This document shows positions 1-12,200 of a DNA stretch of 64,000 nucleotides, piece after piece. Numbering within the stretch: the stretch's first letter is position 1; each line of letters begins with the position of its first letter. The DNA lies in the NCBI GenBank assembly GCA_002914845.1, contig JXTC01000518.1, forward strand, positions 62,001 to 126,000. The letters run 5' to 3'. Below the pieces are notes generated by a model. It ran no database searches. It had not been told where the DNA came from and saw only the letters and a program-made list of their open reading frames with translations. The translations under genes were made by a program, and so were the position numbers. The DNA comes from Trema orientale. Lineage: Eukaryota; Streptophyta; Magnoliopsida; Rosales; Cannabaceae.

Positions 1-115
1 AAGGACTGTTGCTTCTGCTGATGGTCTGAACAACTTAATATTTTAGTAATTGTACAACTATACTTCCTGATTTGACAAGTTGAGACGGTGGATTCATGTG
101 CAGCTACTCATACAT

Positions 116-205
116 ATGACTGAATATGGTGATGCATCCTTTGCTAAGGCACCAGTATCTTTTGTGGTTCATTCTAGTGGGACATCTCTATATAGTCATC
201 CCTAG
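116..205 (+). promoter_or_regulatory. Upstream ORF overlapping the start of the GRP-like gene
   Basis: An ATG at 116 opens a 29-codon reading frame, followed by TAG at 203-205. It runs across the presumed main start at 126 in a different frame. If the transcript starts upstream of 116, scanning ribosomes would meet this ATG first and translation of the main frame would be reduced. If transcription starts between 119 and 125, the uORF does not exist. The sequence alone cannot decide. Confidence 0.4.
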
Positions 206-3200
206 TTTTAGTTCAGTTGAGTTAGGAAGCGGAGGTACAAGATTGGAAGAATGGTCGCGTGACTCTCAGTTACTTACAATTAATGAATCTAATGATTCTC
301 AAAGCAGCACCACAATTCATGAGCAAGTTCCAACTTTGTCATCCCCATTAGTCGGGCCGATATCTTGCGAAGACCTGGAAGGAGTTGGATCGTTTAATAC
401 CACATGTTTGCTGAATTCGAACTTCTATTTGAAATCTGATCTCTATGTATATGGTACTGGAAACCTGGAGATACTCCCTCATGTCTCCATTGTGTGTCCC
501 ATTGAAGGCTGTGTGATTACGTTTAACTTGTCTGGCAATGTTAAAGTCGGTCAACATGCGAGAATTGTTGCTGGTTCTGTAATTTTCTCAGCCGCCAATC
601 TCACTATGGACTATAATTCTTCTATAAATACAACATCTTTGGGTGGATTACCACCTTCCCAAACTAGTGGTACACCAGTGGGCTATGACGGTGCTGGTGG
701 AGGGCATGGTGGCCGTGGTGCTTCTTGTGTGAAAAATAATAAGACAAGTTTTTGGGGTGGTGATGTTTATGCTTGGTCTTCATTGTCTGAGCCATGGAGT
801 TATGGGAGTAAGGGTGGCGGGACATCTGCTAAAAGTCCATTTGGAGGGAATGGTGGAGGACGTGTTAAACTTCTAGTAAAGGATACACTATATATCAATG
901 GGTCTGTTACTGCAGAAGGTGGTTATGGAGGGTCAGCTAGTGGAGGAGGCTCCGGTGGAAGTATATTTGTGCATGCTGTAAAGCTGTGAGTACACACTTC
1001 CCTGTTCATTCTGATCTCATTCCTGTACAATAACAAGCTCCACAGATAAAGATTTCTGACTTAGGAAGGAAAAGTTTCTCAAACTACAAATGCTTTTTAA
1101 TAGATCTTCATTCTTCAAAGTGTACCATTAAACATTTACTTTGGTGGCTTTTATTTCATATACAACATAAGATATTAATCAATACCTTAACATAGCAGTT
1201 CCCCAATATTCTCAATATCTTGTTGTGCATCATGCGTTTTTCTGTAAAGTTTTATGGTGCTAAGTGACAACTAATTTCCATGCACTTATTAATGGCTCTG
1301 GACCCATGTCAGATATAGATATTGGGAGCATTGTATTTGACCTAGTCAACATTCTAAGTCCTACTAAGTTGTTGGCATTATATCCTGTCACATAGGAAGG
1401 GCTATGGAACTATAAGTGCAGCTGGTGGGATTGGATGGGGGGGAGGTGGCGGTGGAAGAATCTCTCTGGATTGTTACAGCATACAAGAAGATGTAAAAGT
1501 TGCAGTGCATGGTTCGTAACAATTACACATTTGTATCTCGTAGTTGTTACTATGGCTACTGAACTGCTAAATATTAGTTTATCTTAGAGTCTCGGCTTGC
1601 TTTGTAATTCTTAATGATAACATAACCATCATTTAGGGGAAAATCTCATTGCAACTATCCAATAACTTCTTGGGACCTGCAACTCTTATATGGTTTTAAG
1701 TTCTGATTCTTAACCGCATTATGTTTAGTGTCAAATACTGGTTACTAAGGACTTTTTTCTATGACTTGTTAGATAACTGAGTGAAGCTCTTATGGATAGA
1801 ACACTATATGGANAACTTATGTCACTCTTGTCTTTTTAAGAAAAGAAGATCTGTGTTTGTATTTTTGTTATTGTTACTATTGTTATTTTTGTTTGCCATT
1901 AGCTGCAATTAAAAACGTAAAGAAAGAAAAGAAAAATACATTTGGCTTATTGGGGGTGTTTGGTCAAACCACAGAATCCTTGACTGTATCTTGATCCTTC
2001 TAGAAACCAAGGATTGATGGAAGTTAGTTGATCGTGTAAGCAAACCATTTCTATGGTGCATGCCGCATTTCTCACTAATATTTCCACTTGTTATGCATTA
2101 ATTCGTTCTTTATATCCTGTTTGGTCTGTTTTGTTGTGATTTTCTTTGCTTTTTCCTGAAAGAGGGCATCTTATTCTCTTTTTTCTGCAATTGTTTCATG
2201 AAATAAAGTTTTGTTTCTTACAACAAAAAGAAAATGTAACTTTTATGGATCCAAATATAACATGTTTTGGTTGCTTTTCTTTTTCCTGGAAATATTTAGA
2301 TACAGTGGTTCTGTTTTCTGAGTTATGCTCTTAGTTTTGTAAAGGATACTAAAGTACATTTTGCTTAATATGCTTTTTGTTGGGCCAGGTGGTTTGAGTG
2401 TTGGTTGCCCTGGGAATGCTGGAGCAGCTGGAACCTATTTTAACTTAGATTTACTTAGTCTCAGAGTTGGTAATGACAATATCACCACAGAAACTGAAAC
2501 CCCTTTGCTTGATTTTCCCACCAGACCATTATGGTCACATGTGCTTGTGGAGAATAATGCTAAGGTGTTGGTTCCACTGCTATGGACCAGAGTTCAGGTT
2601 GCCAAATTTATAATTCTCAGTTAATTTTATACTTGAATTGATTAAATTTATTGTTTGTGTTGTATTCTGTAAAAAAGTGTGCCACTTAATTTTTCTGGGA
2701 TGCATGCACGAGTGGCTTTGGAATCCAATTTTATAGTTCTACATGCATTTAAGAGCTTTTTGGTGCACTTCTTATACTGTGTTTCTGATGTAGAACAAGA
2801 GTGAAGATTTAGAAAAGATGAGAGAAAGAAGAGAAAGAGAGGAATTTAGGAAGAATTTAGAGAAGAAGAGGAAGAACTTTATAGAGAGAAAAAGAATATT
2901 AGAGAGAGAATTTCTGAATAGTTGTATATCATTAATCAAGTATTAAAAATAATGAACATAGAAGAACTTATTTATAGAGAAGCTCTTAGACAAAACTAGG
3001 AAACTAATATCTTTTAGAAACGATCATAAAAGGGAAACATCAAACTAGTTACTTAAAACTAAATAAAACCTAATAATTAAATAAAACATAATTATATAAC
3101 CTAAAATAGTCTAATTAATAATAATCATATAGATTCCTATATTCATGTTCCTCATCAACCGAGGGGAATTGATGGAGATCATACGTATTCTTTTCGTACT

Positions 3201-6200
3201 TATATTAGGCGTACATATAGAAAATAGATATTTAGCTATTTAATTATTTTATTAAGTGTTATTTAAAATTTGAGTAACTAGTTTGATATTTCCTTTTTAT
3301 GTTTGTTTCTAGAATATGTCAGTTTCCTAGTTTTGTCTAAGAGCTCCTCTATAAATAAGCTCTTCTATGTTCATTATTTTTCAGACTTAATTAATGATAT
3401 ACAACTATTCAGAAATTCTCTCTCTAATATTCTTCTTCTCTCTCTAAAATTCTTCCTCTCCTTCTCTAAATTCTTCCTAAATTCCTCTCTTTCTCTTCTC
3501 TTTCTCATCTATTCTAAATTTGCACTTTTGTTCTACATCAATTGGTATCACAGCCTCGTTCACTCTTGTTCTACTTCTAGTTTTATTTAAGGGCTAATGA
3601 TTTTTTTATTTATTTTTTATTTTAGAGTGCAAAAGAAAAAAAAAGTTAAAGGATAGGCAAGAGAAAATTGAACTAGGCTCTGATACTAATTGATGTAGGA
3701 TGAGATGAGAATTTAGAAAGAGAATAGGTAAAAGAGCAAGGGGTGATAGAATTGAGGCAAAAATAGATGAATTGGTAGAAAAGCAATAGAGAATCAAGAT
3801 AAGAACTCAAAGAGAAGAAGAACTATAGAGGAAAAAACTCAATAATCACTCAATATTCATTCATAATCTGAAAAACAATTACATAGCTAAGCCTATTTAT
3901 AGATAGGCAATTCGATACAACTAGGAAACTAGACACATTCTAAAAACTGATAGAAACGGGAAACTTAAAACTAGTTACTCAAAATTAAAATTTTAAACCT
4001 AATAATTAAATAAAACCTAAAATAATTATTATAATATTCCTAAAATATTCCTTTCCTATTCTTCATCAATTTCTCTCTTTCTCATTAGTATCAAGGATCT
4101 TGGAGGCAGATTTTTCTACTTTTATGCATTTTCTTTTAACTACAGAGAGCGAACCAAGGATGAAGCTTATATATAAATACAATTGTTTTTTTTTAGACCT
4201 TTTATTTTTTTGTTTATTTAATTTGATTTATTTATTCTCCTTCTTCTTCTGGTGGGTTTTGAGTCACCGAGGTGAGAGATATGTCTTTCTATCATTCACT
4301 TCTCAAATTAGTCCTTTATGCACTTTGCTACTCAATACAATATCTCACATTGAGATGTAATTTCTGGCACGCATCTTTATTGTTTGAACGTATTTTATGG
4401 TTTGTCTTTACTCTATTATGAAGGTGAGAGGTCAAATTGGTTTATACCGTGGAGGCAGTATCATTTTTGGATTGTCAGACTTCCCCGTCTCAGAATTTGA
4501 GCTTGTTGCAGAAGAACTTTTGATGAGTGATTCCACCATAAAGGCAAGTCCTGTTCCAACGGTCCTCCCCTTCTTTCTCTTTTAAAGCATACACCATTTA
4601 CTATGTCTATTTCATTTTTAAAAAAAGTGAGTTGAGGATGAAACAAGCCAAAGCAAACTGAATGATGGTTTGATTTGTTGCATTGGTCTAGTCAAATATC
4701 GGCCAAGATCAAGCTGAATAATTTAAGACAACCTAAATTCAGTCTCAAGAAACTCACGACCATCATGAAGCTTAAACTCAATAGAAACACTGTATTGGAA
4801 AATTATAATGAATATGAGCTTTGAGCTTGAATCTCAAAGAGAAACCAATGCAGTATTTTGTAAAAAGAGATTTAGAATCCAACTCTGTTAAAATGATACC
4901 AATTACCAACTAACCAAAGTAATAAAATAAAAGGATAAATAGTTTAGATTTGGAATCTATATTAAAGACATTTGCATATGAGCTTATTCAGAAATTTCTA
5001 GCTAAGTGGAACCAAGCAGAATTTTCTTTGCTTAAAATGATAACATTAATAAAATAATCCTGAAATCGAGCCTTAATTTTTTTTGTTTAAGTAGTAATTA
5101 AATGTATATGAGGCTTTTCTGGAGCCTTATCTCGTTTCGTTTTACCTAGCCCTCATTTCGAACAGAATTTAGACATATATGCTTTATATGTGTGTGTGTG
5201 TGCGCGCGCGCGCGTGTGTGTGAGGCTCTGAGATATTTTTAAATTTCACTCTCAATTCTATGAAGTTTTCCGTATTTTCTACCATGATCTAAACATCTCC
5301 TTTATATGAACTTAGGTTTTTGGTGCATTTAGAGTTGCTGTCAAGATGTTACTTATGTGGAACTCTAAAATTCAAATTGATGGTGGTGGAAATACTGTTG
5401 TTACGTCCTCAGTCCTTGAAGTCAGAAATCTGGTTGTTCTGAGGGTAGGATTTGAACATCACCCGTTACTTTTACTATGGCTGGATTTAATTATCATCTT
5501 GCTCCTAGAAAATTCAAAAGCTGATTCTGTAACAGATTACTTGGTTTTGGACCTTTGCTTAGCTTTGTATTTTGTTCTCCTCTTTCTTAATAAATTCTTC
5601 ACTACTTGTAAAAATCTAATTCTTTGTCATTTGCAGCAAAATTCTGTTATTAGTTCAAATGCAAACTTGGGTGTTTACGGTCAGGGATTGCTGAGGCTGA
5701 CTGGTCCTGGTGATGCTATTAAAAGCCAGAGACTCTCTTTGTCTCTGTTTTATAACATAACAGTAAGCGTATATGTTCTTACTTAGACTATATTTGTACT
5801 ATTGCAATGTTTTGTTTTATTTTTTGACCAACAAATAGTAGATCTGTACAATGTACAATATTTCCATGCAAAAAGCTTGTTTCTGCCCTATCATCATTTT
5901 CTAAGAGTTTCTGACTTCTGGCTAACATTTCACAAATTACCAAGAAAAAACTGTGTTCACTAATTTGTATTATTATTATTATTATTTTTTTTTTTTAACG
6001 TCTTGCTATTACATTGGCAGTTTTTTTTTTTTGGTATTTATTTTACTGCCATAGTTCCAAAATAATTCTTTTCTTGGATTTTCTGTTTTGAGCATAACTG
6101 CTTTACAATGGGTATTGGACAGGTTGGACGTGGTTCTTTAATTCAGGCTCCATTGGATGATGATGCTAGTAGAATCATGTTAGTGTGGAACTTAGGCCAT

Positions 6201-9200
6201 AGCTCTCTTTCATGAAATTGCTTCATTATTGAAAATCAGTGAATAATGAATATCTTTTGAACTTCTTCATGCAGGATAACAAGATCCCTGTGTGAGAGTC
6301 AGACATGCCCAATGGATTTGATTACTCCACCTGATGATTGCCATGTTAATTATACACTCTCCTTCTCAATTCAAGTAAGTAACATCATCAGGGTTTGATT
6401 TACATGGCATAATGAAATATATTTCTCATGCAATTTCTTGAGCAATCTTCTCAAAAGTTTGCTTACACCTTACTTATCAGTCATGTGAGTCTGTAAGGCA
6501 GTATGTGTGCATGGATCTGGATGTTGCATCTTCTACAGTTTGGCCAGACAATTATCACTCAACGCTTCTCTCTCTCTCTCTCTCTCTATTTATTTATTTA
6601 TTTTGAATGCAGAGAGATAGGAAACTGCTCTCTTTACTAATTTTATTGAAGGTAAAAAACAATATAAAATGGCAGAAAAAAGACCTAGGTGCTGTACATA
6701 ATATCTTGAATTAATCCCTACAAATTCAGGGATTAATATACGCTCTACAAACTAGGGATTTAAAAGAAAACTAGAAACGGAAGGAAATGACAACCTACCT
6801 ACAAAACTTAACAATCAGTACAAAAGAATAGAGAGCAGATAAGAAAACAAATCACTAAAGATTCACAACATTCTCTTTTAAGCTAGTGAATCATTCCCAG
6901 CTTATCGACCATACCTTCAAAACTGCTCGGAATCCTTTGGTCAAAACATCAGCTACTTGCTGCTTTGTTAGCACATAAGTCATATAGATTACTCTGACTT
7001 CTACCCTTTGTTTGACGAAGTCCTTGTCAACCTCGACATGCTTAGTTCGATCATGATAGATTGGGTTGTGAGCAACACTTATTGTGATTTTGTTGTCACA
7101 GTATAACTTCATATGATAATTGCTTGGCATTCTTAATTCTTCCAATAGCTTTTTCAATCATATCATCTCACATGTTCCTTCTGCTAAAGCCCTGAAATCT
7201 ACCTCCGTGCTGCTACGTGCTACAATTAACTGTTTTTGACTCCTCTAAGTGACAAGATTCCCCAAACAATTGTGTAATAATCAGATGTAGACTTTTTGTC
7301 GTCAGTAAAACCTGCACAATCTGCATCAGCATAGGCTTCGACATTTCTTTGCTCATTCTTTCTGACGAATAATCCTTTACGAGGAGTCATTTAAGTACCT
7401 TAGAATTCAATACACCGCCTCAAAATGTTCTTCAAATGGGGAATGCATATATTATGTTGAAAAAGATGAGCTGTTAAAAGAACATCTGCCCTTGACTGAA
7501 CGAGAGTCAAGGACAAGCCGTCATTGACTGTAGAAAGCTAAGAATCAAGGCTGTCATTACCAGCTGTATTTTTACTATTTAACTGGATCTCATTTATTAG
7601 TTGTTATTTTGTAATTAATAGGATAGATATTGTCTTTGACTTTTCTGTTCTTAGTTTGCTTATTATCTCCTATAAATAGGCCTGTAAATCTGATATAATA
7701 TATAGCAATTATTCCTCAAAATATGTGCGTATATATTGACCAACAATACTCACTACGAAAGCAATATTAGGTCTGGTGTGAGAGAGGTAAATTAGTTTCC
7801 AAACAGACATTGGTATCTCCTACTGTCTACTGGGTTTCCATCTTCCTTCTTCTTGAGCTTTCCATTGAGTTCTATTAGTGTCTAGTTAGTTTACACCCAA
7901 GCATTCCTATTTCTTTGAGTAGGTCAATAGTGTTTGTTTTTGTTTTTGTTTTTCATTTTTTGTTTTTTTCGTCCTTTGAAATGGAAATTCCTTGTCTTGT
8001 TGTCGCTATCTCCATTCCCAAGAAATACCGTAGCTGCCTCAAATTCTTGATTTCAAATTCTCTTGCATGGACTTTCTTTAGCTGTGTCAATTCTGCAAGG
8101 TCATCCCCTATTTGGATAATGTCATCTACATACACTATTAGAATGGTGATATTTCCATTTTGAGAGTGTTTATAGAAAAGTGTAATTTGCTTGTCCTTGG
8201 TAGTATCCATGCTTCCTTATTGACAAAGTGAAAAGATCGAGTCAGGCTCTTGGTGATTGCTTCAACCTATTGAGAATCAATCTATAAGCTTTTCTATTAT
8301 CATATTTTCCTTCAAACCCTAAGGACAACTCCATATATACTTCTTCATCAAGTGTTCTATTAAGGAAAGTATGCTTCATATCCATGTGGTGCAGAGGCCA
8401 ATCATGATTAACTGCTAGTGATAAGAGTATTTGAATAGTGTTGAGTTTGGCAATTAGAGCAAACGTCTCTGTGTAATCTATACACCAAAGGTTTGAGTAG
8501 TTTCTAGCAACAAACCTCGCCTTGTTTCTTTCTACTGTCTATTAACCTCGCCTTGCGTAGTTTCCACCTTAATTGTTTCTCTACTGTCTCATCTGACTTG
8601 TGATGAACACCCATCTACAACCCACTGGCTTTTTTTTTCCTTCTTCGGTAGCTCCACTACATCCCAAGATCTCCCAAAGACTATCTTTACTCGCTTTGTC
8701 TCCAAGAAAGAGTAAGGTTTAGATAATATGATTGACCTTCAAAAAAAGTTGTGTCTAGAATGACATTTTTTTTGTGATGAGACAGTAACCCTCATAAACT
8801 TTATGACTTGGGGAATAGCCTAGGAAAATGTATCTGATGGCTTTAGGTCTAACTTTACTACGATTAGTTGTGGAGACATGAAAGAATGTTGTATATCCAA
8901 AACTCTTAATGTGGAACGGCTACATCATGGCGTTATTGTGGGCTGTTTGGTCTGAAAGAATTCAAAGAATTTTTGAAGATTCGTCATGTCTGGAGGGGGA
9001 CTTATGGGACAAAATAATATTCTGGGGGACAGTTTGGCTTAAGAATAATAAAAAGTATAAAAATATTGCGTTATCTGACTTAATGAGAATTAGGGATTGG
9101 TTAGATTAGGGGAGTTCACCTTTCTTTTCTTTTTTCTTTGGTTTAGCTTAGCCAGGACTCTTGTGCGGTTTCTGATTGAGTTGGGTTGTTTTTTTCTCAG

Positions 9201-12200
9201 GATTCCTTTCTGGGGCCAGGCATTTGTGTTTGTTTTTAGGTTTGTTGGGATTTCTTATCCCATACTTGTATTTTCCTCTCTTCATTCAATTTATGATCCT
9301 TATTTCTTACCCAAAAAAAAAAAAAAAGGATTTGTGAAAAGATGAGTTTGTGGATAGAAAGAAAGAAGTAAGTTTAATGGAGTTTTAAAGTTAGGATCCT
9401 AGATGATAGTCTATTTATGTGACATAAGGCAGTCAGGACAAATTTTTCCTAAGAATACTTGGGGACATTACGAGTGAACATAATTGCATGAGCCACTACT
9501 AATAGATGGCAATTTTTACTCTCGGTAATTCCATTTTGTTGTGGAGTTCCTACACAAGAACTTTGGTGAAAAGTTTTGTGATTTATTAGATATTGCCTGA
9601 GAACAGAATTGAAATATTCACTGCCATTATTTATGAAGGATTTGGATTTGTGTCTGGAACATGTTTTTATCATTTGATGAAATTGCATAAAAATGAACTC
9701 GATGTTTGATGTATCTATTAACAATAATATCCAACAAGCATGTGTGTGGTCATCAATAATCCCACACTTTTGAATGAGACTATTTATCCCACTCCAATGG
9801 GACTAATTTTTGGGTTATTGAATTATTTATCCTAATCTCAAGGTGGCATCAAATATGGGATATAATGAGGTTGAAGGCTAGGAATATGGAATGATATATC
9901 GAACTGTGTCAGCGCAAGAGAAAGAAAAGTAAGGACTCTCGTTTTCCGCATACTCATAGCCTTTCAGTCCGAAGTTGGCATCAAATATGGGATTATAGTG
10001 GTTGAAGGCCAGGAATATGGAATGATATATCGAACTATTGGATGGTGAAGGCTAAGAAGGTCCTGCGGCACTAAATTTAAACACAGAGGAGCTAGAAAAC
10101 CTTTGGAATAAATTGTAACACCCGGCAAAGGTATGTGTGAGGCGGAAGCAAAGGATTTGCTTAGAGAAGGGGAAGATGAGGTTTTCTTAGGCGATTCTGG
10201 TCAGAATGTTTTTGGTCTTGACTCTTGCTCAGAATAAAGTTGTTCTGAAGAAGATAACAACTAGATTTCGGATGTGGATTGTGAAGTTGCTAAAGAGATG
10301 GGCATGGAATCAAGTTTGGAAGCATAAGTTGTTTGCTAGAAGAATTTAATCAAGTGGTTGTTAAAAATCAAGGTCATTTGGAGTCAGAAAGTTGTGTTAC
10401 AACAAGTCAGAACATAGTAAAAACAGGGGTGCTGGGGTGAATTAGAGGATTTAGAAGATTTACTGCTAGCGATGAAGTTGAAATGTTCCAATTAATTTGT
10501 GCATTAATGAAGAAGGTGATTGTTATAGTACAACAAAAAAGAAATCCGGTACTAGAGAATTGCATAGTCTAGAATTCAATGTGAATTACAAGAAAAGTGA
10601 TCGGGGAAAAGGGGAAAAGAAACTCTCAGTGAAGATTTTGTCGTGGAGTATTAGAGATAATAGCTCTTCAGGTAAAAGAACAGAAATAAAAAGATGAAGA
10701 TGCAAATTAGATCCAGATTTGGTGTTATTACGGGAGATTAAAAAGGAGAAAGTAGATAGAAGATTTATTGGATGTATTTGGAGATCACGTTTTAAAGAAT
10801 GGGTTTTTTTTTTTACCAGCAATAGGTAGATCAGGGGGTATTTTAATTATGTAGGTTGTTAGGAGGGTGAAGATTATTGATAGCTTAGTGGGTGAATTTT
10901 CGATCTCTATTCGTAGAGAAAGGTAAGGAATGTTAGTTTTTAGGTATAATTGTCCGAGCAAAACATATTTTAGGAGTCAATTTTAGAATGAAGTAGCTGG
11001 TTTATGGAATTTGTGTGGTGAAAATTGGTGTTTGGGTAGTGATTTCAATGCGGTTCGAGAGGTTCGAGAGAAGTTTAACTGTGTCAGCAGTACTAGTAGT
11101 ATGAAAGCCTCTGATGAGTTTATCAGGGAGTTGGGGTTGAAGGAGCCCCCTTTAAATAATGCCCCTTTTCACTTGGTCTACTTTTTGATAGCAACCTATA
11201 TGTTGTAGATTGGACAGATGTTTTACTTAGTAGTGGGTGAGAGGTGTTGTTTCCATACTTTAGGTAGGTGAGGGTAGTGTCCGAACATCATCCAATGCAT
11301 TTGGACTCTAACCCACCTAATTAGGGTCCTCCCTTTTTTAGGTTTGAAAACATGTGAATTAAACATAAAGATTTCAGCAACTCTTTTGAAGGTTGATGGA
11401 AGGGAATGGCGGTGCAAGGATGGGAAGGTTACAAATTCATGACTAGAATAAAGCTTATAAAAAATTTGAAAAAAGTTGGAATAAAGAGGGTTTTTTGGGG
11501 ACTTGAGATTGAAAGAAAGTGCATTGACTAGAAGTATTGAACAATTTGCTCAGTGTGGAACGAGACTTTTGTGGAAAAAAGGAATTCACTTAGTGTAAGT
11601 TGAACAATTTACTATTTAACAAAGATAGAGATGTGCGTTTAAAGTCCATGATTCAATGGGTTAGGGAGGGGGATTCTAAATCCAAGTTTTTTCACTGTTT
11701 ATTGCGGGCTTGACAATTTAAAAATTTCATGTCAAAGATTGAATTGGAGAATAGGGTAATGATGGATATGGAAGAGGACATTGTGAAGGAAGTGGTAGAA
11801 TTTTTTGAAAAAATTGTATTAGTATGCTTCTCAATATGGTGGTTTTGGAGGTTTTGAGGGGGTGTTTTGGTAGTCTGTCTCTAGTACTATGGCAGATTGG
11901 CTCCAACAGTTTAACTTAGAGGAGATCAAAGTAGCAGTTTTTGAATGCGAGGGTAATAAGGCTCTAAGATTGGATGGTTTTTCTTTGGCTATTTTCCAAT
12001 CACAATGGCACATGATTAAAGATGAATTGTTCAAATTGTTTCAGGAATTTTACAAAAACGTTGTCAATGGGATAACGAATAAGACTTATACGTGTTTGAT
12101 CCTGAAGAAGGCAGAGTCACGTTGTATTAAAGACTATCGTCCTATTATTCTTATGATGAGTCTTTACAAAATTATTGCAAAGATGCTGTCTATAAGGTTG

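Larger units (their letters stand above)
6881..9850 (-). mobile_element. Degenerate Ty1/Copia retrotransposon inside GRP intron 8
   Basis: Minus-strand fragments occur in the Copia order. Integrase is at about 9449-9724 (NNGSEYFN and GTPQQNG, matching the usual DNGSEYFN and TPQQNG motifs). Its C-terminal part is at 8800-8880 (FLGYSP motif). Reverse transcriptase is at 7953-8210 (YVDD box and QLRYFLGMEI), then a further RT part at 7746-7800 (LSHTRP). RNase H is at 6891-7157 (LYCDNK, DRTKHVEVD, ADVLTKG). Many stops and frameshifts separate them. A solo LTR (7455-7745) and a LINE tail (8905-9327) are inserted within it. It is dead, and nearby host exons on the opposite strand show no disruption. 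Confidence 0.85.
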
